From assembly GCA_014529385.2 (NCBI GenBank), contig CM043956.1:60461120-60521119 (forward strand): DNA of 60,000 nt, written 5' to 3'. Source of the DNA: Adiantum capillus-veneris (lineage: Eukaryota; Streptophyta; Polypodiopsida; Polypodiales; Pteridaceae). Position numbers and translations under genes: made by a program. A model generated the notes under the pieces. That model worked only from the letters and a program-made list of their open reading frames with translations, did not search any database and was not told the DNA's origin. Of the stretch, positions 1-11,900 are shown one piece after another (the first letter of the stretch is position 1; each line of letters starts with the position of its first letter).

Positions 1-2106
1 CTTTTTGGGACACATCGTCTCAGTAGTAGTACATATGGACCCGGCCAAGATTGAGACTATACATGATTGGCCCGATTTGAAGAATGTTCATGAAGTTAGA
101 AGCTTCTTGGGCTTGTGTTCTTACTATCGACGGTTCATTCGAAAGTTTGCAGAGGTAGCTTCCCCATTGCACATATTGTCACAGAAAGAAGTCCCTTTCT
201 CGTGGGGACCCACAGAGGTGACTGCCTTTCAGACACTGAAAGAGAAATTGACTACTGGACCAGTATTGACTTTGCCGGATTTGCAAAAGTCATTTGAAGT
301 ATATATATTGTGATGCTGGTGGTCGTAGTCTGGGAGCAATCTTAATGCAAGAAGGCCATGTCATTGCCTATGAGAGCCGATTGTTTTCAAGGCTAGAATT
401 TACAACATAGATTTATGAGAAAGAGCTTTTGGCGGTTATCCATGCTCTTACTCAGTGGCGACATTACCTACTCGGAGCCGATTTTACGGTCTTCACTGAT
501 CATCAGAGTTTACGCTACTTCTTGTCAGAGAAGCAGCTTTCAGAAAAGCAGATGCGGTGGGCTAACATCTTGTCACGGTTTCAATTCCAGATTGTCCATG
601 TACAGGGACAAAAGAACTTGGTGGCAGATGTATTGCCTTGGAAGCCGTTCAAGACTATTTCTGCGATTCATCATAGAAGCTTGAGGACATGGTTGATCAG
701 TACGCCACAGATCCAGATTTTTCAGATGTATTCACTCGAATACAGAATGGGGAGGTAGTAGTGGATTATTCCATACGGGATGGCTACTTGATGAAGAAAA
801 AGATGTTTTGCGTTATACAGCTATTGAGGGAAAAGTTTCTGACTGAATGCCATTGTCCACCTTTTACGGGTCACCACGGCATCGACACCACCTTGAAAGG
901 TGTGGAGCGTTACTTCTTTTGGCCGAGACATCAAGAAAGATGTGGACGACTTTGTACGCAGTTGCTTGGTATGCCAAAAGGTCAAGTTTGACATGCATAA
1001 AGCATAGGGATTGTTACAGCCTTTACCCATTCCCAGCCGCCCCTGGGAAAGTATTGCAATGGATTTCATTTTTGATCTCCTGAAGACATAGAGTGGGCAT
1101 GATGGCATTTGGACTGTCATGGACAGATTTAGCAAGCAAGCTCACTTCGTTCCAGTGAAGAAAACAGTCAAGCCGGATCATTTAACAAGACTGTTCATTG
1201 CTCAGATCTTTAGATTACATGGCATGCGTGAGACAATAGTCTCTGACAGAGATCCCCGATTCACGAGTTTGTTTTGGAAGGCTATTTGGTAGAACATTGG
1301 CACATGGTTGCGGTTCTCGTCATCATTCCACTCGCGATGGGCAATTTGAGATTGCAAATTCAGCTGTATGGATTATTGAAGTCTTACATTTCTGACCAGA
1401 AGACTCAGTGGGATTTTTTTTTGCCCTTGGTGGAATTTGCCTACAATAACACAATCCACTCTTCGACGGGGAAGGCACCATTTGAGATCATTGAAGGTGC
1501 TTCGAAGGTTCCACCCTTCCTTAGCACGTAAGATAAGATTTTTGAAGCCGACCAGTACACGAGGGACTTAGACACTGCATTTGCTAAGGTCTGGGAGGCT
1601 TTAGCGAAATCTCAAGAACGACACAAGAAGGCAGCAGATGGACATCTTCGTGATTTGAAATTAGAGGAAGACGATTGGGTGCTCTTACGTTTTGAGAAGG
1701 CACGCCTAAGAAAGAAAAAGGGAAAGGAGCGGCTTTTTCCAAAGCTTAGCATGAGGTACTATGGCTCTTTTCAAATAAAAGAAAAGATAAATGATGTCTC
1801 CTTTAGACTGAAGCTGCCCTATACTTGGAAGATTCACAATGCTTTTCATGTGAGTCTGTTGAAGCCTTTTAAAGGCGATGTGCCCGATGATGGGGAGCCA
1901 GATGAGCAACCCGAAGCGAGGAGATACGTGTTCCAGAACAGATATTGGTACACAAGGACAGAAAGATAAAAGGTAAAGTGATTAGGCGGTTCTTGGTTAA
2001 GTTGAAGAACTATCTTGCATTGGATGCGAAGTGGATGGAGGAGGAGGACCTAGCAGATACTCCTCAGATTTTGGAACTTTACCTTGAAGCATTCGGTTTG
2101 GCATAG
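1..2106 (+). pseudogene. A1 pol remnant: RT end, RNase H, integrase, chromodomain-like tail
   Basis: Positions 5-313 encode the C-terminal RT connection (FLGLCSYYRRFI, then a FSWG segment). Positions 320-640 encode RNase H (DAGGRSLGAILMQEGHV, FTDHQSLRYFL, NLVADVL). Positions 840-1000 hold the integrase zinc-binding H-H-C-C region (CHCPPFTGHHGIDTTLKGVERYFFWPR). Positions 1060-1540 hold the integrase core (DFIFDL, AYNNTIHSSTGKAPFEI). Positions 1655-1910 hold the C-terminal module, ending near the stop at 2104-2106 with the chromodomain-like WMEEEDLADTPQILELYLEAFG. Several stops and frameshifts separate these blocks, so no functional polyprotein can be made. In life such a protein would copy and integrate the element in the nucleus. 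Confidence 0.88.
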
Positions 2107-2684
2107 TCTACTCCGATAGAACCCCGATTTCAGCATGGGTGAATCTAGTGCAGTGGGTTTGCATACGAGGGGAGTCACTCCGCTCCTTTGTCAACGGATT
2201 ACTCCGATTTTGAATAGAACCATTGATGGCCCCCTTTGGGTTTCAGGGATACTGATGGGCTGACAGTATTTTGCTGTATGACTTTATGAGTTGAAATTCC
2301 CGAAAATGAAAATGATTGATATGTACTTGACTTGTTTGAGTGCAGGAACTGAAAGACAAAATGACTGCAACATTTCGGTCTCATAAATCTCTATAGACAT
2401 GATTGCAATAAGGATTAGTTAATCGGGCATCCGTGAGGTCCCGACTGGATCTAGATGCGATTACTAAATACGTTGCCGATTAATCATGGTCTGAGATTTG
2501 GAATGAATTTGTATATGATTTGTCATGTGATGTCCGGTGATGTGACGATCCATTTGTACAAGTGCTAGATGTGTTGTGTCTAGTGGGTCGGTACTAATAG
2601 TCAGTGTCTACTAAGACAGTTTATGGCGTCTATCTTTTTTGTAGCATAATCGAGGGCGATTACACTTCTTTCAAGAGGGGGGTA
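2107..2684 (+). other. A1 non-coding 3' internal region with polypurine tract
   Basis: Between the pol stop and the LTR there are about 580 bp without a recognisable gene. The matching stretch of A2 (57126-57873) is collinear, including the phrases around TGATGTCCGGTGATG and GGCGATTACA. It ends in the polypurine tract CAAGAGGGGGGTA (2672-2684), directly before the LTR TG. Confidence 0.75.
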
Positions 2685-3166
2685 TGTCACAAACTGGGAC
2701 GTGGCTGGCCCCTGGACACACACAGCCCATGAAATGCGCTGACAGGTTGACGTGGCAACAAGCCAACAGAAAAAGCGCCGGTAAACGTGCGGACGTACGA
2801 ATCGCAGCAATTTCCGTTGACATGCTGACGCGGCAATGTACGGATCCTCCCCAAATTACGCCGGCTGATTTTTGGCAGCTTTTGGGCATAATGCTTTTGA
2901 GTTTGAGATTTTGGGGCTCTGCTTTTGGGTATCCCTTGTAAGAATAAATATGTATGTTGGGCCCTCATTACTCTGAGCATCTGGACGGAGAGTCTGAGTG
3001 TGAGTTCCCGTAGAGTCCCTTGTACTTTGCACGCAAATTAATGTAAAAAGAAATACCGAAAGGGGCGCCAGTCTTTGGGGCCAATACCTCTTGGCACGGA
3101 ACTACGCCGCTGAATCTCTGCTGTGTCGCGGTAGAATCTTGACTTGGGGTGTCCAAGTTTGTTACA
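2685..3166 (+). repeat. 3' LTR of A1
   Basis: The LTR starts TGTCACAAA after the polypurine tract and ends GTCCAAGTTTGTTACA. It carries the shared LTR core at 3051-3084 (AAATACCGAAA followed by GGGGCGCCAGTCTTTGGGGC) and an AATAAA at 2943-2948 upstream of it. At 482 bp it is shorter than the A2 LTRs (627 and 642 bp) and lacks their telobox cluster. The partner LTR is outside the window, so the target duplication cannot be checked. Confidence 0.85.
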
Positions 3167-3495
3167 ACGGCATACAATTCTGACTCGGTAAAAGCAACCT
3201 CCAAGTCTTGAGCCTGCTGAGTTGAAAGAATGGGAGTAACATGTGAAAGAAAGGCTTGGCAAGCTTCCTATGTGGGAGGTAAAGGAGCCTCAAAGATCTT
3301 GCCATAATGAGACTGTAGAACTCGAGCCAGCTCTCGTAAGGAGGACATCCACTCCCCCGATGAAAGTTTGATTCTCTTAATAGCTTGAGAATGCCTAGAA
3401 TGATGCAAATGCTGGAAGAATTGCTTAGAAGCGCAGCCTTTGTCTGTAAGAGCTTGTTGGCAAGCTCGAGTCTGCCATTTAGCTAGTTTCCTCTA
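3167..3495 (-). pseudogene. Plant L1-like LINE ORF2 fragment (linker upstream of RT)
   Basis: Translated on the minus strand this reads as the linker between endonuclease and reverse transcriptase of plant L1-type LINEs: a K-G-C-A-S-K-Q-F-F block, RIKLSSGEWMSSLRELARVLQSHYGKIFEAPLP, then FTESELYAVV, which normally precedes the RT. One stop interrupts it, after LPPT. The part that should follow is missing exactly where the A1 LTR starts, as expected if A1 inserted here. It is a different LINE family from LINE1/LINE2. Confidence 0.6.
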
Positions 3496-3814
3496 CACAC
3501 ACACACACAAGACAAGAAGGTTGATAGTTGGAAGCTCTCTCTCTCTCTCTCTCTCTCTCACATGAGCTTAAAAAAAAATGAATGTGATGGAATCATATAA
3601 GTATTTCTAAGTGCTAAGTACGACATACCATCACATATGCATGTAATGTGTATATACTAGATGTGGTTACACGAGGAAAAATTTCTAGCTAGCACTAGAG
3701 TTAAAAGTTCTTGTGTATAGGGAAAACAGTTCACATCAAGATTTAAAACCACTAGAGGGACAAGTATGTGTACAAATCCTTCGAGTGAGTAATAAGAATG
3801 TGTATATATCAACG
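3496..3814. other. Non-coding stretch with (AC)n and (CT)n microsatellites
   Basis: Holds a short (AC)n at about 3494-3509 and a (CT)n run at about 3537-3559. The rest is AT-rich with no recognisable gene. It may contain the decayed 3' LTR of the Copia remnant to its right, but I cannot define ends. Confidence 0.5.
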
Positions 3815-4720
3815 GCCACATGGTATAAGTGTAAAGCTTTGTGAAAGTTTCAAACTTTTCGAGTGGAAGAGCTTTGGCGAACAAGCGTGCCATATTTTCC
3901 TGGCATACACCAAATCATTATGTCGAGCTTGTAGGCACTTTCTTAATATATTGATAATGCACCTCAATGTGCTGTGTCTAAGCATGAAAAACTAGATTCT
4001 ATGCAAGTGGTACTACATTTTTGACTATCAATGACACTTATTGTAGAATTAGCTAGCTCCATGCATAGATCCATCACTAGGCGTTTGAGCCAAACACACT
4101 CCCTTGTGGCTTTGAATGTTGCCCCTACTCCGTCTCTCAACTAGATGTGGCCAATGTTGGCTACCTTTTAGTCAACCATGATATGCATGATCCACCATGA
4201 AGGAACAATTTCCACTAGTGGACACGTGTGTCATAGCAACCACCCCAATCACTATCCGTAATAGAATGCATCTCTTTCATCCCAAACTCATTGTGTCTAA
4301 ACGGTTCACCGCTTGCAAACACTTTTTCCGAGGGGTATGCATAAAACAACATATTGTATGTCTTGCAGAGTGCTGAAATCAAGCATCCAATAACCTGCTG
4401 ATAAAGAGAAGTGTGCCAAATGCATCCTCAATTGAGAAGCTAAAGCCCATCCACTAGTGTTGAAATAGGCTTGCAACCTCAAAAGCCAAAGTGACGTAGC
4501 AGCTTCTCAATGTACTTTGCTTGATGCATGACAATACACGCCTTAAGTTTTAACAGATTCAAAATGTATGCCAAGGTAATAAGTTAAATGGCCAAGATCT
4601 CCTACATCAAAAGCTTGTTGCAAATCAGCCTTTAGTGCCTCAATTTTCAGTTCATAGGACTTAGTAAAGAGTATATTATCAAATAAAGAACAAGTACATG
4701 TTTGAGTTTGACATCTCTTT
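3815..4720 (-). pseudogene. Decayed Ty1/Copia pol end (RT end and RNase H)
   Basis: On the minus strand, right to left, it reads as Copia RT C-terminus (about 4720-4480: EIxALKADLQQAFDVGDLGHLTYYLGIHFESV, then HQAKYIEKLLRHFG after a frameshift). Copia RNase H follows at about 4330-4080 (ASGEPFRHNEFGMKEMHSITDSDWGGCYDTRV). The usual C-terminus is at about 3985-3830 (HIEVHYQYIKK, then LFAKALPLEKFETF, matching the IHV-x-HFIR and LTKALP region of Copia proteins). Many stops and shifts show it is an old remnant. It belongs to a different lineage from the Copia at 8270-13759. No LTRs could be delimited. Confidence 0.65.
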
Positions 4721-5654
4721 GGATTTGTCTAGTCAGTCCTGGTGTCTCTTAGGGATAGGTGATCGGGAGTGGGCTGTTTTCTGGCTATGGTGGACTGAGT
4801 GAGGTAGTTTTCTCACGTCGGGGTGTGTATAGTCTGGGCTTTGCCTCTATTCATGGCCATGTAGGCTCCTGCAGATATTTTACTTTGTTAGGTGCAACGG
4901 AAGTGATTGATGGTGATAGCTCAGGATGAGTGCTTAGTATGTACACAATGTTCTTTTACTTTAATGAGAGAGATGTGCAATAGACAAAGAGAGAGAGAAT
5001 TGAGTGCTCAATATGTACTTTAATAGATAGCTCAGGATGAGTGCTCAGTATGTACACAAGGTTCTTTTACTTTAATGAGAGAGATGTGCAATAGAAAAAG
5101 AGAGAGAGAAGAGAGAATGATATTGTGATTGAAGACTAACACTAGATGGGGTCCCAAACCCCCCACCAAGGGCGAGGTGCTACTAGAGATGGAAATGTTA
5201 TTCTGGTGCTTGCTGCCCATGGGTATTGTATTGATGCAAAGGGTGACCCTCACAGTCACTTATATAGGTTTGTCAAGCTGGGTCAAGCAGTAGCCCCAAA
5301 GACATCCCACGAATTTTTATTATGCTGGGCACTTATCAATAAGTTAAACCTACTTCTAAGAGGTGCTTCACATGCACTAAACTACCCAGGAGGCCATATA
5401 CTAATGCTACGGTCCTATAATGGGAACACTCCCTAGTGCCTATATCTAGTAGACATTGGCGGTGCTCATGTGAAATCAAAGGGTATGCAACTAATCCAAA
5501 GTGCCTGAACATGCGCGTCCGGCGTACAGGCTCACAAAGATGCCATAACACTTTCTAGGTTGTCCTAAACCCTAGAGCTAGAGTTACAGCTTGTCCACAT
5601 GCACATAGGGTTAGATGTGCATGTGACATCCTTGTCAAAGTTGACGATGCGGAA

Positions 5655-5659
<5 letters not shown>
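4721..5659. other. No gene recognised; contains a direct repeat
   Basis: About 940 bp without coding similarity that I recognise. Short open frames exist on both strands, but none has a family motif. The clearest structure is the direct repeat at 4914-5111. AG-rich patches occur at about 4988-5000 and 5098-5117. It could be LTR or 5' leader of the neighbouring decayed Copia, but there is no terminal structure to prove it. Confidence 0.4.
4914..5111 (+). repeat. Tandem direct repeat, about 114-bp period
   Basis: A block of about 85 bp beginning GATAGCTCAGGATGAGTGCT (4914-5000) recurs at 5028-5111 with only a few substitutions, both copies ending in an AGAGAGAGAGAA run. A spacer of about 28 bp ending AATAGATAGC separates them. 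It is non-coding. Confidence 0.85.

Positions 5660-5726
<67 letters not shown>
5660..5726. repeat. (GA)n microsatellite at the 3' end of LINE1
   Basis: About 33 GA units. On the minus (sense) strand of LINE1 it is a (TC)n run directly after the LINE 3' end. The second copy, LINE2, ends in the same way at 22825-22883, which suggests the run belongs to the element tail. Confidence 0.9.
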
Positions 5727-5730
<4 letters not shown>

Positions 5731-5939
5731 TGAGATGAAATGTTATATTAACGTCTTCAAAAGGCCAAAATGACCTATGAGACCAGAAAGTTACAATGCG
5801 GTGTATTTGATACAAGGTTAGATTAACAAAATAAATTAAACTAGGATAACAAAATATAAATATAAATACTGCGGGATCCTAAACTAAGCAGTACAATGTG
5901 AAGACAATATGGGAGGGGAGTAGAGATTCATCTTCATCT

Positions 5940-8264
5940 TCATCTGCACTCTGGACGACAAAAGAGTATGGCTTGAATCTTTTTCCATAGCCTCCTTCGA
6001 AATTGTGTAGCTCCTCTCCTCCCTCGGGGTCGTCTAGATCTCCCTAGCTCCAAAGCTCGGTCTATGAGAATGCCAGTAGTGCGGGTAGACCTCTCCACCG
6101 TCGCTGGTTGCTCCTCTGTCTGTTCTTCTGGGTGTATAGTATCTAGTGTAAAGAAATCTGTGATCTGTCTCTTGGGATGTCTCTCTTCACCTCTCCTCAG
6201 TAAAGTTTCTCTATGCTTGTGTAACTCAAGTAGATAAAGCCCAAGACATCTTTGATCCTCATAACTCATGACCCTAGATAGAGGCCCAAAACCTTCTCTG
6301 AATAGACAGTGAAAACGACCTCGTATCTCATAGTACACTGTGCAATGACATATGTAATGTACTTCTGTCTCTGGCTCTAGATGGCATAAGCGGCATATTC
6401 TATTATTTGCTGGTGTCCCTTTGAATCTGCCAGTCTCAATCTCGAGCTGATGTGAGGACGTGCGTATCTAGCCAATGGCACAACGCAAACCATGCGAAAG
6501 ATGCGTGTCCATATAGCTAGGTCGAATTACCAACCCATCCCCCGTGAGGTGGAGAAGATGCTCTCTATAGAAAGCCATCTTTGTGCCCAACTCTTGTAAT
6601 GGATCTATCCATGTCCTCCTCGTGTCCAACTGGATCAAATCCTGACGGATGAGTCTGTTAATCTCTACCCGTGTTAGAGACCTCAAGGGTGCCTGAAGAG
6701 AGTATTGAAAAGGAGGCAACCTGTCCATGGTGAAACCATGTGTCTGAAACCATGATGTCATCTGAGCATACCAGCATGATATATCCCCGTTAAGAGGTAA
6801 TTGTCTGGAGGACTCTAGAGCCACCCTGGCATATCTGTCTCTGATAGTATCCCACAGACTGTGTACAAAGGAGACTGATCTTGTGAGTGCCTCAATCTCC
6901 ATAGGGGGGGCAGCTAATTCCGCTCGAATGATATCATGCGGTACAGAAACCTTGGCTCTAATCAGCCGAGAGATCATAGATACCAGGGGCTTCTCCATAC
7001 GCCTCCACCCATCCTGGCCTATAGAAGGTCCCCAAACCTGCACCCCATATAACATAGTAGAGGCAACCAAAGTATCAATGAGCCATAACTTTGTCCTAGG
7101 TTCCTGGAACTGAACCTGTGAACACATCCTCTCCATTCCTCCCAGAGCCGCACCAGCTCTAGTTAGTCTAGTCTCTGCTGCTCTTCTCAAGGAAAATCTC
7201 GGCCCAGTAAAGACTACCCCCAGGTAAGTGTATGCATCAGTATACTCCACAATCTCCTGACCCATTGCGGTGTGGTGTTAAACACCATAACCTTGGTTTT
7301 ACCTAGGTTTACACACAATCCACTATCCTCTGCAAAATTGCGTAGTGCATCCAACTGTCGTTGCATACCTTCTGGTGAGTCAGATATCAGCACAATATCA
7401 TTAGCATATAGCAACAATGGGATCCACGTCCCTGCCAGCTGTGCACCTCTGTCACCCTCTCTATCGATGTAATCAGACACCTCATCAACATACATACCAA
7501 ATAGAGTAGGAGACAATGGGCAGCCTTGTTTCACTCCAATGGTTCAGTGAACTAAATCAGATACCCCTTCCGGAGTGCGTACCGGTCCCATCACTGATCT
7601 GTACAAGGCCATAATCCCCCAAATCACCTCTATGGGCACCCCCATCTCCTGCAGTCTGTGCATCAATCGAGCTCTTGGTACCATGTCAAATGCTTTACGA
7701 AAGTCCACAAAGCTACAATATATTTGTCTCCCATGTGCTCTGCCCTCCTCAATGATGGCCCTGAGTGTCAGAATATGATCAAGAGTGGAGAAACCCCTCC
7801 TGAAGCCGGCTTGACCCTTTGCTCGTACCTCCTCGCCCTCTGCCCAATTACTCAAGTGTCGCTCCAGGATGGATGCATACAACCGTGCCAATGTGTGTCC
7901 AACCATGATAGTGCGGTAGTTCCCAGGCTCTGTAGGGTCACCAGCCTTGAAGATGGGCACAATATTAGACAATCTCCAAGTCTCAGGTAATCCCTCACAC
8001 ATGGCACGATTGAACAACACTGCAAGAACCTCCATCAGCATATCCCTGGCATGTATAAAGTGCTCTGATACTAGACCGTCATGATCATATCCCTTCCCGG
8101 TCTTCATTCTGTCGATGGCCCTTTGTACCATCTCAGGTGTGAAGAAAGTGCTCGTAGCTGGGCAAGGCTTGGTAGGGTCTGGAAGGGGTTCCTGTCCAGG
8201 AACCGTATATAATGATGTCGCATATTGGCCCCACACCTCAGGTGAAGTAATCACTGGGGGAGGG
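5940..8264 (-). pseudogene. LINE1 ORF2 C-terminal part: reverse transcriptase and zinc-knuckle-like end
   Basis: From 8264 leftward: thumb-proximal N-terminal RT (PETWRLSNIVPIFKAGDPTEPGNYR), motif A (SFVDFRKAFDMVPRARL), motif B (KQGCPLSPTLFGMYVDE) and motif C as YANDIVLI, where YADD is expected, so one catalytic Asp is now Asn. The C-terminal domain follows. Near 6420-6330 there is a C-x2-C ... H ... C segment (ICRLCHLEPETEVHYICHC), typical of LINE C-termini. Breaks: in-frame TGA at 7544-7546, a frameshift near 7262, and TAG at 6468-6470. These defects make it non-autonomous even without the Copia insertion. Confidence 0.85.
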
Positions 8265-8269
8265 GAGTG

Positions 8270-8461
8270 TGAAGGAGTACGAGCGGAAGTGCGACGCGAG
8301 AGAGAGTGCGAGAAGAAGATCACGACGATATGGTGAACTCGCTCTACTGTAATGTGTAGAGCATAGTGAGTTCTTATTAGGTTTTTACAAAAGAATATGT
8401 GTACATACCTGGCGGCCCGCCCACTTACCTGGGCGACCACATTGGGCTTCATACCCCAACA
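8270..8461 (-). repeat. Copia 3' LTR
   Basis: 192 bp, TGAAGGAGTACG...ACCCCAACA on the plus strand. Next to it at 8462-8476 is the polypurine tract (AAGTGGGAGGT on the sense strand). Differences from the other LTR are an extra AG near 8310, T for G near 8321, and C for T near 8450. Confidence 0.95.
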
Positions 8462-8550
8462 ACCTCCCACTTAAAGTCCAATGTGGTACTTTAAGTGTGA
8501 GAGAAGCTACTATACAAGCTAATATACAAGAGATGTAGAGAAGTGATGTA

Positions 8551-8961
8551 CTACCCTACACCTAACTGCTTGCGAAAATGCGCAAAGCTCTCTGAGGGAA
8601 GTCCTTTTGTAAGTAGATCAGCAGGATTTTCTGTGGTGTGAACTTTGACAAGCTGAAGTTGCTTATCCTCGAGCATTTCCCTGATGAAATGATACTTCAC
8701 ATCCACATGCTTTGTCTTTGAGTGATAAACTGGATTGCGAGCCAATTGTATAGCACTTTGACTGTCACAATATAACACAGGCATCTCTTCTTTGATTCCC
8801 AAATCTGTTACTAGTCGATTAAGCCAAATTGATTCTTTGCATGCCTCTGATGCTGCAACATATTCAGCCTCTGTAGTAGACTGAGTAACACAATCTTGTA
8901 ATTTAGAACGCCATGATACTGCTCCACCAGCCAATGTAAAGACATACCCTGACGTAGACCT
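8551..8961 (-). pseudogene. Copia RNase H C-terminus downstream of the premature stop
   Basis: Same frame as the gag-pol above. It reads STSGYVFTLAGGAVSW, STTEAEYVAASEACKESIWL, HVDVKYHFIREML and ADLLTKGLPSESF, which is the standard end of Copia RNase H. The TGA sits where R or K is usual (between the GDLDN and RSTSGY blocks) and is one C-to-T step from CGA. Without that change the polyprotein would end at the natural stop near 8551. Confidence 0.9.
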
Positions 8962-11900
8962 TCAGTTGTCTAAGTCACCTGCATAATTTGGGTCTGTAAA
9001 ACCCTTTACACTTAGCTCCTGACTCCCATAGCATATACGCATACTCTTTGTAGCTTTCAGGTATCTCAATATTCCTTTCACTGCCTCCCAATGTTTCTTG
9101 CCTGGGTTTGACATGTATCGACTTACTACTCCCACTGCAAATGCAATGTCTGGGCGAGTAGAAATCATTGCATACATCAAACTACCCACTGCAGACGCAT
9201 ATGGAATCTTATCCATTTCAGCCTGTTCTTCCTCAGACACGGGACAATCTTGTTTGCTAAGTTTCACATATGGTGGCAATGGAACACTCAGTGCCTTTCC
9301 CTTCTCCATATTGAAACGTTGCAAAACCTCGTCAATATACTCTGTTTGAGATAACCAAATCAACTTCTTTGATCTGTCTCTCTCAATGCGCATACCAAGG
9401 ATATGACTTGCCTCACCCATGTCTTTCATGTCAAACGATTTTGCCATGTTTGACTTCAAAGCTGAAATTTCTTCCAAGTGCTTGCCAGCAATCAACATGT
9501 CATCCACATACAAAATAAGGATCAGCCAACTGCCATCCTTAGCCTTCTTTGTATATAGACAGTGATCGAACTCACTACGTTTGTAGCCTTGAGAAAGCAT
9601 AAACTTGTGGAATTTATGGTACCATGCCCTCGGTGATTGTTTTAAGCCATAAAGACTCTTTAACAACTGGCATACCCAATCTTCCTTGCCTTTCTCAACA
9701 AACCCTTCTGGCTGCTGCATGTAAATTTCCACATCTAAATCACCATGCAAGAACGTTGTCTTGACATCCATTTGGTGCAACACCAAATCTAATATGGCAA
9801 CCAATGCAAGAAAGCATCTCAATGTGGTCATCTTGACCACCGGAGAGAAGACTTCATCAAAGTCAATGCCTTGTTCTTGCTTAAAGCCCTTGGCAACAAG
9901 CCTTGCTTTGTACTTTGGATGACTATCATGAGCGGTGATCTTATACCTGTAAACCCATTTACAGGGTAGAGCTTTTTTGTCGCGTGGTAATTTAACTAGC
10001 TTCCATGTCTGGTTTTTATGCAGAGCTGTCATCTCTGATTGCATGGCCAATTGCCAATTCCCGGAGTCCTTCATTTGCACTGCTTCCTTGTAACATGAAG
10101 GCTCATTGCAATCAGTCAACATGACATAGTTCATAGATGGAACAAACCTATCAAGAGGTCGCGTGACACGTCCAGATCTACGCACAATAGGTGGCTCAGG
10201 CTCAGCCACAACCTGTGGTTCCACTCTATCCTGTCCTTGCTCCTCTTGAGCTCTGACATTTTGTCTTGCACGTGCAGGTCCATCTTCTTGGAAGACAACT
10301 CTTCTAATCTCCTCAACCCTCTCTGGTTTAGAATGATATTTGGATTCATTAAAGTGAACATCATTGCTGCGGACAACCTTTCTGGATTCGGGATTCCAAA
10401 GTCTGTACCCCATCTCACCAGAATTACCATAGCCTAGAAAGATGCACTTTCTACTCTTTGGCTCAAGTTTGTTCCTAAATTCCTTTGGAACTTGAGTATA
10501 TGCCTCACAACCAAAGACTCTGAGATGTTTGTGTGAGGGCATTTTGCCTGACCATACCATCTCTGGCACTGAATCCTTCTGCAAAACCTTGCTAGGAGAT
10601 CTATTTACAAGATGAACAGCTGTTGATACAGCTTCAGCCCAAAACCCATTTGGCAGCTGTGCATTAGACAACATACTTCTGACCTTCTCTTGTATGGTCC
10701 TATTCATCCTCTCAGCAACACCATTTTGAGGAGGATTGTAAAGAGCAGTAAGTTCACGTTTTATACCTTTTGACTCACAAAAGTCCTGAAAGGCCTTTGA
10801 AACATACTCTCCACCATTGTCAGTGTGTAAGCATTTAAGCTTCTTGCCACTCTGATTCTCCACAAGTGTCACAAACGTTTTGAAAACACTAAACGCTTCA
10901 TCCTTGTGCTTGAGAAAGTAAACCCATACTTTCCTCGAGTAATCATCTAAATCACTATGAACAAGTGCCAACTGTGTATCTCTTCTACTGCTTCTATGCT
11001 TATGTGGCTGTTGTGTTTGCTTACCATACAGACAATGTTCACAGAATTCAAAATCATTAAATGAAAAGCCAGGCAAATAACCAGAACAAGAGAAGATTTC
11101 CATTCCCTTCTTGGACATATGTCTTAACTGGCTATGCCACAAAGAAACGTTCGGCTGCTCGGTTACATTGATTACATTTTTAGAGACATTTGATACATAA
11201 ATCATGTAAAGTCCTCCAGACTTTACTCCATGTGCTACTGTCATAGAACCCTTGGATATCTTCCACATGTTCTGTCCAAAAGTGGTGACGTAGCCAGCAT
11301 CATCAAGTAAACCTGTGCTAATCAAGCTCTTTGTAATTGCGGGAACATGTCTCACATTCTTCAGCGTGAAAGAAGAGCCATTCTGAAACTTCAATTGAAC
11401 ATCTCCAACACCTAAGATCTCACATGTCTGCCCATTGCCTAGCCGAACATGATCTTTAGTAGTCACATAAGAAGTAAACCACTCCTTGTTTGGAGACACA
11501 TGAAGTGATGCCCCAGAGTCTATAATCCAGTCACTAAGTGCATTTCCATCAGATGCTGTAAGAAGAGCTGAGTCCATTGTATTCTTCAAGAAGTAGATGT
11601 CTCCTGACACTAGACTGTCATCCTCTGCAACAGTGTTTGTCACATTTATTTCTTGAATCTTCACTGAGGACTTGTTCTTCTCACCATGGTCTTCAGCTTT
11701 CTCTTTGCCTTTTTCTGCTTTCCATTCTCTGCAGTCTCTTTTCATGTGACCCTTCTTGCCACAATGGTAGCATTCTATGTCACTCTTGCCTTTAGCACTG
11801 CGGGACTTGCTACGAGACTGATTTCTCTTTCCACCTTTGTACTTTTCTTTGGTCCTTTCCCTGACAACTAAGGCTGTTCCTTTGCCTTTGTCCATTGTCT

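Larger units (their letters stand above)
1..3166 (+). mobile_element. Ty3/Gypsy element A1, 3' part (cut by window edge)
   Basis: The 3' portion of a Gypsy LTR retrotransposon in the order reverse transcriptase end, RNase H, integrase, chromodomain-like tail, polypurine tract and LTR. It is the same family as A2 at 51586-58515; protein remnants align almost residue for residue. The 5' LTR, gag, protease and most of the RT lie outside the window. The right boundary is set by the LTR terminus GTTACA at 3161-3166, where an L1-like LINE remnant begins, so A1 probably inserted into that LINE. The element is dead: pol has many stops and frame changes. Confidence 0.9.
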
